NCBI RefSeq assembly: GCF_001417775.1
Contig: NZ_BBZJ01000014.1
Span: forward strand, 124,001-188,000
Reading direction: 5' to 3'
Length of the DNA: 64,000 nucleotides
From: Streptomyces sp. TP-A0356
Lineage (GTDB): Bacteria > Actinomycetota > Actinomycetes > Streptomycetales > Streptomycetaceae
Shown here: positions 53,685 through 63,122 of the stretch, in pieces
How positions within the stretch are numbered: position 1 is the first letter of the stretch
Layout of the letters: every line of letters starts with the position of its first letter
Notes under the pieces: generated by a model
What the model was told of the DNA's origin: nothing
The model's database searches: none
Seen by the model: only the letters and a program-made list of their open reading frames with translations
Position numbers and translations under genes: made by a program

Positions 53685-56600
53685 GTGAGCGACACGAGCG
53701 GCGTGTACGAGAACGAACCCGGCTACCTCCGCTTCCCGCACCTGCACGGCGACCGGCTCTGCTTCGTCGCCGAGGACGATCTGTGGGTGGCCCCGCTGGA
53801 CGGGCCCTGCCGCGCCTGGCGGCTCACCGTGGACCGTACGAAGATCGGCCACCCCCGCTTCTCGCCCGACGGTCGCCTCATCGCGTACACGAGCTGGCGC
53901 AGCCTCGTCCCGGAGATCCATCTGACGCCGGTGGACGGCGGCCCCGGCCAGCGGCTCACCTACTGGGGCAGCGCCGACACACGCGTGTGCGGCTGGACAC
54001 CGCCCGAGAGGGACGGGCACACCGACATCCTCGCCGTCGCCTCGCACGGCGAGCCCTTCTCCTACTTCACCTGGGCCTACAAGGTCCCCACCGACGGCGC
54101 CCCCGGCGGCAAGCTGCCCTGGGGCCCCGTCTCGCACATCGCCGTCGCCGACGTCGAGGGCGAGCACAAGACCCTGCTGCTGACCGGCTCCGCACCGCAC
54201 GAACCGGCCTCCTGGAAGCGCTACCGCGGCGGCGCCACCGGCCGGTTGTGGCTGCACGGGCAGCGGCTGCTCGCCGACCTCGACGGCCACCTCGACTCGC
54301 CGATGTTCGTCGGCGGGCGGATCGCGTTCCTCTCCGACCACGAGGGCATCGGAAATCTGTACTCGTGCGCCTACGACGGCTCCGACCTGCGCCGCCACAC
54401 CGACCACGACGCCTTCTACGCCCGGCACGCGTCCAGTGACGGCACACGGGTGGTGTACCAGTGCGCGGGGGACCTGTGGATCGTCGACGACCTCGCCCCG
54501 GACTCGATCCCGCGCCGCATCGACGTGAGTCTGGGCGGTCCACGTGCGGGGCGCCGACCGTACCCGGTGCCGGCCGCGCAGCACGTGGACGGCCTCTCGG
54601 TCGACGAGACCGGGCGGGCCAGCGCGGTCGTCGTCCGCGGCAGCCTGTACTGGCTCACCCACCGCGACGGCCCCGCCCGCACGATCACGGACACCCCCGG
54701 GGTACGGGTCCGGCTGCCGGAGATGCTCGGAGTGGGCGGCCGGGTCGCCTACGTCACGGACGCGGAGGGCGACGACGCGATCGAGATCGCGTATCTGCCG
54801 CGGGCCTCGGGCGACCGCGAGCCGCGCCGGCTGGCCTCCGGACAGCTGGGCCGTGTCCTGGAGATGGTGGCGGACGCGCAGGGCGAGCGGCTCGCGATCG
54901 CCTCGAACGACGGGCGGCTGCTGCTGATCACCGTGTCCGCGGAGGAGGCCGGGACGCAGGAGCCGGACGGCGAGGTCACCGAGCTGATCCGGTCGATCAA
55001 CGGGCCTGTGCGGGACCTGGCGTTCTCCCCGGACGGCGCCTGGCTGACGTGGTCGCACCCGGGGATCGGCCGGTCGCTGCGGCAGATCAAGATGGCGCGG
55101 ACGAAGGACCGGTTGATCGTCGATGTGACCAACGGGCGCTTCGAGGACGAGAACCCGGTGTTCACCCGTGACGGGCGCTACCTGGCGTTCCTGTCCTGGC
55201 GCGGCTTCGACCCGGTGTACGACGTGCACACCGGGGACCTGTCCTTCCCGTTGGGCTCCCGCCCCTACCTGGTCCCGCTGTCCTCGGCGACCCCGTCCCC
55301 CTTCGCGCTGAATCCCGAGGGACGGCCCGCGGCCGGCGGCCTCGATCCGCTGGAGGAACCAGAGGGCGACGGGGTGGTGACCGTGGAGGTCGAGGGGCTG
55401 GAGAACCGGGTGACGCCGTTCCCGGTGACGGCGTCGAAGTACTCGGAGCTGCGGCCGGTCGCGGGCGGCGGTCTGGTGTGGATGCGCTGGCCGATCTCGG
55501 GCGCGCTGGGCGAGACGTTCGTGAACCCGGACGACACCTCCGGCCGCCCCGCCCTGGAGCACTTCAACATCAGCAAGGCCAAGAAGTCCGAACTGGTCGC
55601 TCATCTGGACTGGTTCGCGGTGAGCGGCGACGGCACGCGGCTCGTGGTCGTGGACGAGGGCGACCTGCGGGCGGTCCCGTCGACCGAGACCGGCGACGCC
55701 GACACGACGGTCTGGATCGACACGCGCCGCATCATGCACGTCGCGGACCCGGGAGCCGAGTGGCGGCAGGCGTACGGGGAGGCGGGCCGGCTGATCCGGG
55801 CCTACTTCTGGGATCCGAACATGTGCGGGATCGACTGGGACGCGGTCCTGGAGCAGTACCGGCCGCTGGTCGAACGGGTCGCGTCGCCGGACGACTTCGC
55901 CGACCTGCTGCGCGAGGTGCTGGGCGAACTGGGCACGTCGCACGCGTACGTGGCACCGGCCCGGCGCAACGAGGGCCCGGCCCACTACCAGCGCTACCAG
56001 GGCCTGCTGGGCGCGAACTTCGTACGGCACAACGGCAGTTGGGTGGTGAAGCGGGTCCTGCCGGGCGAGTCGTCGGACTCGAAGGCGCGCTCGCCGCTGG
56101 CGGGCACGGGCATCCGGGAAGGAGCCGTGCTGACCCATGTGGACGGGCGGCCGGTGGACCCGGTGAGGGGACCGTATCCGCTGCTGGCGGGGGCGGGCGG
56201 TACGACGGTGGAGCTGACGTTCGCGCCCGCGGACGGCGAGGGCGGGCCCCGCCGCGTGGCCGTGATCCCGCTGATAGACGAACGGCCCCTGCGCTACCAC
56301 GACTGGGTGGCCAAACGCCGTGAGGTCGTACGGGAACTGAGCGGCGGCCGCTGCGGATACCTGCACATCCCGGACATGGGGGGCTCGGGCTGGGCGCAGT
56401 TCAACCGGGACCTGAGGATGGAGGTCTCCCGGCCGGCACTGCTCGTGGACGTACGGGGCAACGCGGGCGGCCATATCAGTGAACTGGTCATCGAGAAGCT
56501 GACGCGCAAGATCCTGGGCTGGGACCTGACGCGCAACGCCCAGCCGGTGTCGTACACCTCGAACGCGCCGCGGGGTCCGATCGTGGCGCTGGCCGACGAG

Positions 56601-56981
56601 GCCACGGCCTCGGACGGCGACATGATCACGGCGGCGTTCAAGCTGCTCAAGCTCGGCCCTGTGGTGGGCCAGCGCACCTGGGGCGGCGTGGTCGGCATGA
56701 CCGGCCGCCACCGTCTGGGGGACGGCACGGTGATCACGGTCCCGATGAACGCGGCGTGGTTCGAGGAGTACGGCTGGTCGATCGAGAACCGGGGTGTCGA
56801 TCCGGACCTGGAGATCGAGCGCACCCCGCTGGACTGGGCGGAGGGCCGCCACAAGCAACTGGACGACGCGGTCAGACTGGCCCTGGACCTGCTGCGCACC
56901 CATCCCCCGGCCAGCCCACCCGACTACAGCGACGTCCCGAACAGAGCCCACCCGAAACTCCCCCCGAGACCGACGGGTTGA
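53685..56981 (+). CDS. Tricorn-type protease (S41 family)
   Basis: 1098 residues from GTG 53685. The N-terminal part is a beta-propeller of WD40/TolB-like blades (HPRFSPDGRLIAYTSWRS, DLAFSPDGAWLTWSH). A PDZ-like domain is at about 760-860 (GTGIREGAVLTHVDGRPVDP). The C-terminal S41 core carries the serine in EATASDGDMI, VRGNAGG and a candidate His in LGTSHAYVAP. Tricorn degrades peptides released by the proteasome. Its start is 187 nt from the divergent tetR gene; shared control is possible but unproven. Confidence 0.94.
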   Translation: MSDTSGVYENEPGYLRFPHLHGDRLCFVAEDDLWVAPLDGPCRAWRLTVDRTKIGHPRFSPDGRLIAYTSWRSLVPEIHLTPVDGGPGQRLTYWGSADTRVCGWTPPERDGHTDILAVASHGEPFSYFTWAYKVPTDGAPGGKLPWGPVSHIAVADVEGEHKTLLLTGSAPHEPASWKRYRGGATGRLWLHGQRLLADLDGHLDSPMFVGGRIAFLSDHEGIGNLYSCAYDGSDLRRHTDHDAFYARHASSDGTRVVYQCAGDLWIVDDLAPDSIPRRIDVSLGGPRAGRRPYPVPAAQHVDGLSVDETGRASAVVVRGSLYWLTHRDGPARTITDTPGVRVRLPEMLGVGGRVAYVTDAEGDDAIEIAYLPRASGDREPRRLASGQLGRVLEMVADAQGERLAIASNDGRLLLITVSAEEAGTQEPDGEVTELIRSINGPVRDLAFSPDGAWLTWSHPGIGRSLRQIKMARTKDRLIVDVTNGRFEDENPVFTRDGRYLAFLSWRGFDPVYDVHTGDLSFPLGSRPYLVPLSSATPSPFALNPEGRPAAGGLDPLEEPEGDGVVTVEVEGLENRVTPFPVTASKYSELRPVAGGGLVWMRWPISGALGETFVNPDDTSGRPALEHFNISKAKKSELVAHLDWFAVSGDGTRLVVVDEGDLRAVPSTETGDADTTVWIDTRRIMHVADPGAEWRQAYGEAGRLIRAYFWDPNMCGIDWDAVLEQYRPLVERVASPDDFADLLREVLGELGTSHAYVAPARRNEGPAHYQRYQGLLGANFVRHNGSWVVKRVLPGESSDSKARSPLAGTGIREGAVLTHVDGRPVDPVRGPYPLLAGAGGTTVELTFAPADGEGGPRRVAVIPLIDERPLRYHDWVAKRREVVRELSGGRCGYLHIPDMGGSGWAQFNRDLRMEVSRPALLVDVRGNAGGHISELVIEKLTRKILGWDLTRNAQPVSYTSNAPRGPIVALADEATASDGDMITAAFKLLKLGPVVGQRTWGGVVGMTGRHRLGDGTVITVPMNAAWFEEYGWSIENRGVDPDLEIERTPLDWAEGRHKQLDDAVRLALDLLRTHPPASPPDYSDVPNRAHPKLPPRPTG

Positions 56982-56997
56982 CGGTGCGACATGCGGC

Positions 56998-57032
56998 GGT
57001 GGGGTGCCCTCCGCAACGAAGGGCACCCCACC
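56998..57032. terminator. Bidirectional terminator after the tricorn gene
   Basis: GGTGGGGTGCCCT (56998-57010) pairs with AGGGCACCCCACC (57020-57032), perfect 13 bp, 9-nt loop. Confidence 0.85.
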
Positions 57033-57057
57033 TCACGGCCGAAGCCGAGCGCAGCGA

Positions 57058-57300
57058 CTAGGCGTCGTAGTCCGCGTCGAAGCGGTCCTGCGCGTCATCG
57101 TGGGTCCGGCGCGTGTCGTTCTGCGCCTGCTGGCCGCGCTGCTGCTGAGCCTGCTGGCCGCGCTGCTGCTGCGCCTGCTGACCACGCTGCTGAGCCTGCT
57201 GGCCGCGCTCCTTGGCCTGCTGCTTGCCCTGCTCCATCTTGCGCTTGGCCTGCTGCTTCATCTGCTCGGACTTCTCCTGGAACTGGTCCTTCATGCCCAT
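57058..57300 (-). CDS. Small Gln/Arg-rich coiled-coil protein
   Basis: 80 residues from ATG 57300. Almost entirely helical and charged: KDQFQEKSEQMKQQAKRKM, then repeats of RGQQAQQQ, ending in an acidic DADYDA tail. No cysteine, no membrane segment. Composition resembles small stress or DNA/membrane-associated helical proteins such as CsbD-like or phasin-like ones, but no family can be named. The repeats are 21-24 bp at DNA level (57125-57220). Convergent with the tricorn gene. Confidence 0.75.
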   Translation of the reverse strand: MGMKDQFQEKSEQMKQQAKRKMEQGKQQAKERGQQAQQRGQQAQQQRGQQAQQQRGQQAQNDTRRTHDDAQDRFDADYDA

Positions 57301-57387
57301 GTGGGTTCACTCCCGTGGTGGGTGAGGGGATTGGGCCTCGACCAGATTTACACGTGCGGACAAAGCGCGCATTTCGATCAGTAACGG

Positions 57388-58272
57388 TCAGTTACGCAGC
57401 GTACGGCGCTCCTGCTCGTCGGCCTCCCCACCGGCCCCCACGAGCCCCGTCCGCACGCCGTTGAGCCGTGGCTCGAACCTCCGCATCTCGCGCTGCCCCA
57501 CCGTCGCGACGATCCCCGGCAGATAGCCGCGCACGGCCTGCATCCCGCGCAGCCACGCCTGCCCGTACACATGGCTCGACCGCCGCTCGATCCCGGCCAC
57601 GAGCCGGTCCACGGCCGGGCCCAGGGGATAGGTCTTGTTGGACGGCCACGGCAGCCGCTGCCGCAGCTCCCGCATCACGTCGTCCCGGTCGGCGCCCCGC
57701 ACCATGTCCGTGTCGGTCCACGACAGATACCCGACGCCCACCCGGACGCCCCGGTGCGCGACCTCGGCACGCAGACTGTGCGCGTACGCCTCGACGCCCG
57801 ACTTGGACGCGCAGTACGCCGACATCATCGGCGCGGGCGTGATCGCGGCGAGCGAGGCGATCTGGAGCAGATAGCCGCGGCTCTCGGCCAGCGCCGGCAG
57901 GAAGGCGCGGGCCGTCACCGCCGAGCCGATCAGATTGACCTCGATCACCCGCCGCCAGGCATCCGGGTCGGAGTCGGCGAACGGACCGCCGTTCGCCACA
58001 CCCGCGTTGGCGACCACGATGTCGACCTTCCCGAACCGCTCCTTCACCTCCCGCGCGACCCGCGCCATCGCCTCGTGGTCGGTGACGTCGGCGTACCAGT
58101 GGCCGCTGTCCCCGTACAACTGCTCCGAGACCTGCTTGAGCGCGTCCGCCTCCAGACCGACGAGGGCGACCTTCGCGCCGCGCGCCGACAGCTTGCGGGC
58201 CAGCAGCTCGCCGACGCCCCGCGCGGCGCCGGTGACGACCGCGACCTGCCCCTCCAGGCTCACCCTGCTCAT
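57388..58272 (-). CDS. Short-chain dehydrogenase/reductase
   Basis: 294 residues from ATG 58272. Classical SDR: cofactor motif TGAARGVG at about 15-22, NAG in VVANAGVANG, Ser in QIASLAAITP, and catalytic YCASK (Y near 155). It is the last gene of a three-gene operon with 4-nt overlaps (ATGA) to the hydrolase gene. Probable role: interconverting an alcohol and ketone linked to the monooxygenase reaction. Confidence 0.92.
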   Translation of the reverse strand: MSRVSLEGQVAVVTGAARGVGELLARKLSARGAKVALVGLEADALKQVSEQLYGDSGHWYADVTDHEAMARVAREVKERFGKVDIVVANAGVANGGPFADSDPDAWRRVIEVNLIGSAVTARAFLPALAESRGYLLQIASLAAITPAPMMSAYCASKSGVEAYAHSLRAEVAHRGVRVGVGYLSWTDTDMVRGADRDDVMRELRQRLPWPSNKTYPLGPAVDRLVAGIERRSSHVYGQAWLRGMQAVRGYLPGIVATVGQREMRRFEPRLNGVRTGLVGAGGEADEQERRTLRN

Positions 58273-59195
58273 GCGCCCTCCTTGATCTGCGCGTCCACCG
58301 CGTACGCGTCGACGAGTTCCCGGATCTTCCCCGTCACCAGCTCCGGCGCCTCCACCGGAGTCATATGGCCGAGCCCGGGCAGCTCCGTGCTGCCCACGCA
58401 GTGCGGCAGCGCCGCGGCCAGCGCCCGCGCGTGCACCGGCGGCGTCATCCGGTCGGCCGTGCCCACCACGACCGCCGTCGGCACCGTCAACTCCCGTACG
58501 GCGTCGTCGAGATCCAGCGCCTCGAGCACACGGGACCAGGCGTGGCGCACCTCGCGCGGGCAGGCGTGCACCACCCGTGCGCACGCCTCGACCATCACCG
58601 GCGTCGAAGAGGCGCCCATGGTCGCGTACTTGAGGACACGCTTGGCCACCGGCGTGACCGGCCCGAGCGGGGCGCGGGAGCCCAGCACACGCGCCGTGAA
58701 CCAGGTGCGTACCCGTCCGGCGCGCATCGGCACCACCCGCGCCTCGGCGACCAGGCGCCCACTCCCCGTGCTGCACAACAGGACGGCCGCCGTGTGCGCC
58801 CGGAAGCGGGGGCGCGCGGCCGCGGCCAGCACCGTCATCCCGCCCATGGAGTGCCCCGCCACCACGGCCTTCTCTCCCGGGGCGAGTGTGGCCGCGAGCA
58901 CCGCTTCGAGGTCGTCGGCGAGCGCCTCGACGGTGCACGCGGGGCTCGCGGGACTGCGTCCGTGCCCCCGCTGGTCGTAGGCGATCACCCGGTGGTCGGC
59001 GGCGAGGTCCCGTATCTGCGCCGCCCAGAAGGCGGTCGAGCAGGTCCAGCCGTGTGCGAGGACGACCGGGGGCGCGCCCTCGGATCCATGCACCTCGACG
59101 TGCAACCGCGCTCCGTCGGCGGAGACGACGGTCAGCTCCCGGGCCGGGACGGGGAGCGCGTACGGCCCGCTCGCCACATGCGTCACCCGGCTCAT
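58269..59195 (-). CDS. Alpha/beta hydrolase
   Basis: 308 residues from ATG 59195. The oxyanion/nucleophile elbow GHSMGG (Ser near 117), VLAHGWTCSTAFW, and the catalytic His in PGLGHMTPVEAP. An ATGA overlap joins it to the monooxygenase upstream and the SDR downstream. In Baeyer-Villiger pathways such hydrolases open the ester or lactone made by the monooxygenase. Confidence 0.92.
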   Translation of the reverse strand: MSRVTHVASGPYALPVPARELTVVSADGARLHVEVHGSEGAPPVVLAHGWTCSTAFWAAQIRDLAADHRVIAYDQRGHGRSPASPACTVEALADDLEAVLAATLAPGEKAVVAGHSMGGMTVLAAAARPRFRAHTAAVLLCSTGSGRLVAEARVVPMRAGRVRTWFTARVLGSRAPLGPVTPVAKRVLKYATMGASSTPVMVEACARVVHACPREVRHAWSRVLEALDLDDAVRELTVPTAVVVGTADRMTPPVHARALAAALPHCVGSTELPGLGHMTPVEAPELVTGKIRELVDAYAVDAQIKEGA

Positions 59196-60796
59196 GCGCG
59201 AGCCCGCGCGGTCAGCGTGTTCTCTCCGGCCACCGACGCGGCGGCCGTGTTCTCCGCGGCCGCCGTGTTCTCCGCGGCCTGCGTCTGCGCCTCGGCCGCT
59301 TCCGTGCCGCGCGCCGTGGGTGCCCGCAGCACCTGGTACTCCCCCAGATCGACGCGCCTCGTCGCGTTCCGGAACTCCGTCGTGGTGCCGGGCCAGATGG
59401 TGGTGTTGCGGCCGTTCGCGTCGAGGTACCAGCTGGTGCAGCCCCCGGTGTTCCACACCGTGTGCCTCATGCGCTCCTGCACCTCGTGGTTCCAGTCGTC
59501 CACCGCGCCCTGCCGGGCGTCCAGCGCGACCCGGCCGCCGAGTACGTCCAACTGCCGCAGGAAGTCGGCCATGTAGTTCAGCTGGGACTCGATCATCAGG
59601 ATCATCGAGGAGTTCCCGAGCCCCGTGTTGGGCCCGATGATCGTCATCCAGTTGGGGAACCCGGAGGCGGTGGCGCCGCGCAGCGCCTTCATGCCCCCGC
59701 GCCAGGTCTCCGCCAGCGTGCGCCCGTCGGCTCCGACGACCCGGTCCGCGATGGGCATGTCCGTGACGTGGAAGCCCGTGCCGAAGACGATCGCGTCCAC
59801 CTCGGCCTCGGTGCCGTCGGCGGCGACGACGGTCGACCCGCGGACCTCCACCAGCCCGCCGGCGACCACGTCCACGTTGGGCCGCGCGAGGGCCGGGTAG
59901 TACTCGCTGGACAGCAGGATCCGCTTGCAGCCGATGCGGTAGTCGGGGGTGAGCTTGGCGCGCAGGGCCGGGTCCTTGATCGCGCGGGCCATGTTGCGGC
60001 GGGCCAGTTGCTCGACGAAGCCCAGCTCGTTCGGGTGCTTGGTGAACGCCTGGACCTGCAACTCCCGGATGCCCCACAGCAGTCCGCGCCGCAGCTGCGT
60101 GGTGAAGGGGAGCGCGCGGTGCAGCCGCCGCTCCAGCCCGCTGATCGCGCGGTCGACGCGGGGCATCACCCACGGCGGGGTGCGCTGGAAGAGGACGAGC
60201 TTCGCCACGTCGCGCTGGATGGCCGGCACGATCTGGATGGCGGAGGCGCCGGTGCCGACCATGGCGACCCGCTTGCCGCGCAGGTCGTAGTCGTGGTCCC
60301 AGCGGGCGGAGTGGAAGACCTTCCCCGGGAAGCCGTCGAGGCCGGGGATCTCCGGGATCCTGGGCTCGGACAGTGGCCCGGTGGCGGAGACGACGACGTC
60401 GGCGGTGAGGGCCCCACTGCTGGTCTCGATCGCCCAGTGCAGCTTCCCGGTGTCCCAGGTCATCCGCTTCACCTCGGAGTTGGTGCGGATGTGGGGGCGC
60501 AGTCGGAAGACGTCCGCCACGTGCTCCAGGTAGGCGCGGATGTGCTCCTGCCCGGAGAAGGTGCGCGGCCAGTCGGGGTTGGGCGCGAAGGAGAAGGAGT
60601 ACAGGTGCGAGGGGACGTCGCAGGCGCAGCCGGGGTAGGTGTTGTCGCGCCAGGTGCCGCCCACGCCGTCGGCCCGCTCCAGCACGACGAAGTCGGTCAA
60701 GCCCTCGCGGCGCAGCCGCACGGCGGCCCCGAGCCCACCGAACCCGGACCCGACCACCGCCACTCGTACATGAGGCACATCCTCGCGCTCGGCCAT
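59192..60796 (-). CDS. Flavin-dependent Baeyer-Villiger-type monooxygenase
   Basis: 534 residues from ATG 60796. The FAD motif GSGFGG (16-21) and NADPH motif GTGASA (181-186) flank the BVMO fingerprint FPGKVFHSARWDHD (F156, G158, H162, W166, D167), which fits FxGxxxHxxxW with D in place of P. A long Ala/Thr/Glu-rich C-terminal tail (about 500-534, NTAAAENTAAA) is unusual. First gene of the operon, divergent from the MerR gene. Confidence 0.92.
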   Translation of the reverse strand: MAEREDVPHVRVAVVGSGFGGLGAAVRLRREGLTDFVVLERADGVGGTWRDNTYPGCACDVPSHLYSFSFAPNPDWPRTFSGQEHIRAYLEHVADVFRLRPHIRTNSEVKRMTWDTGKLHWAIETSSGALTADVVVSATGPLSEPRIPEIPGLDGFPGKVFHSARWDHDYDLRGKRVAMVGTGASAIQIVPAIQRDVAKLVLFQRTPPWVMPRVDRAISGLERRLHRALPFTTQLRRGLLWGIRELQVQAFTKHPNELGFVEQLARRNMARAIKDPALRAKLTPDYRIGCKRILLSSEYYPALARPNVDVVAGGLVEVRGSTVVAADGTEAEVDAIVFGTGFHVTDMPIADRVVGADGRTLAETWRGGMKALRGATASGFPNWMTIIGPNTGLGNSSMILMIESQLNYMADFLRQLDVLGGRVALDARQGAVDDWNHEVQERMRHTVWNTGGCTSWYLDANGRNTTIWPGTTTEFRNATRRVDLGEYQVLRAPTARGTEAAEAQTQAAENTAAAENTAAASVAGENTLTARARA

Positions 60797-60925
60797 CCCG
60801 AAGCCTCCCGGTCCGTACGACTCCGCCAGTGAACACTGGCGCAATGGGAGCGTAGGGCAGCGGCATACCGATGGGTAGGGGGCGGAGCGAGGAAAGTTAC
60901 CGGGGGTACGACGTAGGGTGCGGGC
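60797..60925. promoter_or_regulatory. Divergent region of the BVMO operon and merR
   Basis: On the plus strand TAGGGT (60914-60919) is 6 nt before GTG 60926, so merR is probably leaderless. TACC-ggg-GGTA (60900-60910) is a small palindrome just upstream, a possible MerR site. No clear minus-strand promoter was identified. Confidence 0.45.
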
Positions 60926-61591
60926 GTGGCAGACGACGGGGAACGGCGCGAGTACCGCATGGAGGAGCTGGCCGAGAAGGCCGGTATCACGGTGCGCACC
61001 CTGCGCTTCTACCGCGAGCGCAAGCTGATCCAGCCGCCCCGCCGCGAGGGCCGCATCGCCTGGTACGACGACACGCATCTGGCCCGACTGCGCACGATCT
61101 CGGCGCTCCTGGAGCGCGGCCACACGCTCAGCGGCATCGCGGAACTGGCCGAGGCCTTCGACCACGGACGCGACGTCCGCGACCTGCTGGGCCTGGGCGC
61201 GCCCACCGAGGAGATCCCGGTCCGCCTCACCCCGGAGGCCCTGGCCGATGTGTTCGGCGCCGAGGCGACCCCGGAGAACCTCGCGGCGGCCCTCGACCTC
61301 GGCTACCTCGGCACGGACGGCGGCGAGATCGTCCACATCAGCCGCCGACTGCTGGACGTCTCGGCCGCCCTGGTCCGCGAGGGCATCCCGCTCGGGGACG
61401 TCCTGGCCGCCGGCCGCCGCGTCCGCGAGCACGCGGAGGCCCTGGCAGAGGTCTTCACGGACCTGGTGGCCGCTCAGGACCGCCCCCCGGAGGACGTCCG
61501 GCGCCTGCGTCCCCTGGCGAAGAGCGTGGTGGAGGCGGAACTGTCCCTGGCCCTGGACCGACGGCTGCTCGGGCGCGAGCAGCGCACGTAA
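60926..61591 (+). CDS. MerR-family transcriptional regulator
   Basis: 221 residues from GTG 60926. The MerR helix-turn-helix with wing (YRMEELAEKAGITVRTLRFYRERKLI, then GRIAWYDDTHLARLRTISALL) occupies about 9-80. The effector domain is longer than in metal sensors and has no cysteine cluster, so an organic ligand is likely. It probably controls the BVMO operon from the shared region. Converges with xthA (18 nt apart). Confidence 0.91.
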   Translation: MADDGERREYRMEELAEKAGITVRTLRFYRERKLIQPPRREGRIAWYDDTHLARLRTISALLERGHTLSGIAELAEAFDHGRDVRDLLGLGAPTEEIPVRLTPEALADVFGAEATPENLAAALDLGYLGTDGGEIVHISRRLLDVSAALVREGIPLGDVLAAGRRVREHAEALAEVFTDLVAAQDRPPEDVRRLRPLAKSVVEAELSLALDRRLLGREQRT

Positions 61592-61608
61592 CAGCGCGCC
61601 CGGAGCTC

Positions 61609-62412
61609 TTACAGGTCGTACACCACCGTAACCGGCGCATGGTCGGACCAGCGCGCGGCATGCGTGGCCGCGCGCTCCACGTACGCCTTGACCGCCTTGG
61701 CGGCGAGGCCGGGCGTGGTCACCTGGTAGTCGATGCGCCAACCCGTGTCGTTGTCGAAGGCGCGCCCGCGGTACGACCACCACGAGTACGGTCCCTCGAC
61801 GTCCGGGTGCAGCACCCGCACCACATCGACGTATCCGCCGTCCTGGGGATCGAAGACCCGGCCGAGCCACTCCCGTTCCTCCGGCAGGAAGCCGGAGTTC
61901 TTCCGGTTGCCGCGCCAGTTCTTGAGGTCGGCCTCGCGATGGGCGATGTTCCAGTCGCCGCACACGACGACTTCGCGGCCGTCGGCGGCGGCCCGCTCCC
62001 GAAGCTCCTTCAGATGACCGAGGAACTCGGCCATGAACCGGACCTTCTCGTCCTGCCGATCGGTCCCCACCTCACCGGAGGGCAGATACAGACTGGCGAC
62101 GGTGACACCCGGCAGATCGGCCTCGACATACCGCCCACTGCCGTCGAACTCGGCCGACCCGAACCCCACCCGGACCCGATCGGGCTCACGCCGCGTGTAC
62201 AGGGCCACCCCCGCGCGCCCCTTCGCGGTGGCGGGCGCGTGCACGACGTGCCAACCCTCGGGCGCCCGCAGACCCTGCGGAATCTGTCCGGGCTCGGCGC
62301 GTACCTCCTGCAGGCACAGCACGTCGGCGGAGGTCCCCTCCAGCCACTCCGTGAAACCCTTCTTCGCGGCGGCACGGATCCCGTTCACATTCACGGTGGT
62401 CACAGTCAGCAC
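61609..62412 (-). CDS. xthA: Exodeoxyribonuclease III
   Basis: 267 residues from GTG 62412. AP-endonuclease family: TVNVNGIRAA at the start, CLQEVRAE with the metal Glu, CGDWNIAHREAD, WRIDYQV, and the terminal SDHAPV. It repairs abasic sites and 3'-blocked ends. TATCGT (62419-62424) lies 6 nt before the start, so the transcript is probably leaderless. Confidence 0.95.
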   Translation of the reverse strand: MLTVTTVNVNGIRAAAKKGFTEWLEGTSADVLCLQEVRAEPGQIPQGLRAPEGWHVVHAPATAKGRAGVALYTRREPDRVRVGFGSAEFDGSGRYVEADLPGVTVASLYLPSGEVGTDRQDEKVRFMAEFLGHLKELRERAAADGREVVVCGDWNIAHREADLKNWRGNRKNSGFLPEEREWLGRVFDPQDGGYVDVVRVLHPDVEGPYSWWSYRGRAFDNDTGWRIDYQVTTPGLAAKAVKAYVERAATHAARWSDHAPVTVVYDL

Positions 62413-62480
62413 GCGGGAACGATACCGGCACACTGGAAAGGCCCCCACCTCAGATGATGCATAGAAGTACGATACCCAGC
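62413..62480. promoter_or_regulatory. Divergent leaderless promoters of xthA and a GNAT gene
   Basis: Only 68 bp separates the two start codons. TATCGT on the minus strand (62419-62424) and TACGAT on the plus strand (62468-62473) each lie 6-7 nt from their start codons. Upstream elements of the two must overlap. Confidence 0.6.
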
Positions 62481-62957
62481 ATGAATATTCGCCAGGTCTC
62501 CTTCGACCACCCAGACGCCGTCAAGCTCAACGACCAGGTCCAGGCCGAGTACGCCGTGCGCTACGGGGACGAGGGCGACGCCACCCCGCTGGACCCGTCG
62601 ATGTTCCAACCGCCGGCCGGGCTGTACCTGATCGCGTACGACCCGCAGGACCGCCCCGTCGCCACGGGTGGCTGGCGCACCCAGGACGAGAACCCCGAGG
62701 GCTACCGGGACGGGGACGCCGAGCTCAAGCGGATGTACGTCATAGAGGAGCTGCGCGGCCGGGGCCTGGCCCGCCACATCCTGGCCGCGCTGGAGGAGGA
62801 CGCACGCGCCGCCGGCCGCACCCGCATGGTCCTGGAGACGGGCACCAAGCAGCCGGAGGCCGTGGCCCTCTACACCTCCAGCGGCTACGAGCCATGCGCC
62901 AAGTTCGGCTACTACCGCTTCCACGAACTCAGCCTGTGCTTCGCGAAGCAGCTGTAG
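62481..62957 (+). CDS. GNAT-family acetyltransferase
   Basis: 158 residues from ATG 62481; ATG 62454 is rejected because the -10-like TACGAT lies between the two. The acetyl-CoA loop is ELRGRGLARHILAAL, preceded by LKRMYVIEELRGRG; motif B is EAVALYTSSGYEPCAKFGYY. The substrate is unknown. Confidence 0.88.
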   Translation: MNIRQVSFDHPDAVKLNDQVQAEYAVRYGDEGDATPLDPSMFQPPAGLYLIAYDPQDRPVATGGWRTQDENPEGYRDGDAELKRMYVIEELRGRGLARHILAALEEDARAAGRTRMVLETGTKQPEAVALYTSSGYEPCAKFGYYRFHELSLCFAKQL

Positions 62958-63053
62958 GACACCACGGGGCCGGCGCACCCCGGCCCTGTGCGCTCCCTCA
63001 CACCCGCCAACTCCTGGTCGCACGGGACGCGTTCGGTGGCCCGGAGCAAAACA

Positions 63054-63089
63054 GAGATCCCGCCCGATCTTCCGATCGGACGGGATCTC
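63054..63089 (-). terminator. Terminator of the tRNA-Ala transcript
   Basis: GAGATCCCGCCCGATC (63054-63069) and GATCGGACGGGATCTC (63074-63089) form a 16-bp stem with one mismatch and a 4-nt loop. On the minus strand TGTTTTGC follows. Confidence 0.8.
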
Positions 63090-63122
63090 CTCAACTGCCT
63101 GATCCTCAGGGAGTTGTTGCGG

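Noticed and set aside
53643..57026. A 1127-codon minus-strand open frame opposite the tricorn gene
   Set aside because: The plus strand encodes a clear tricorn protease with catalytic motifs; the antisense frame has only Arg/Val/Asp-rich noise.
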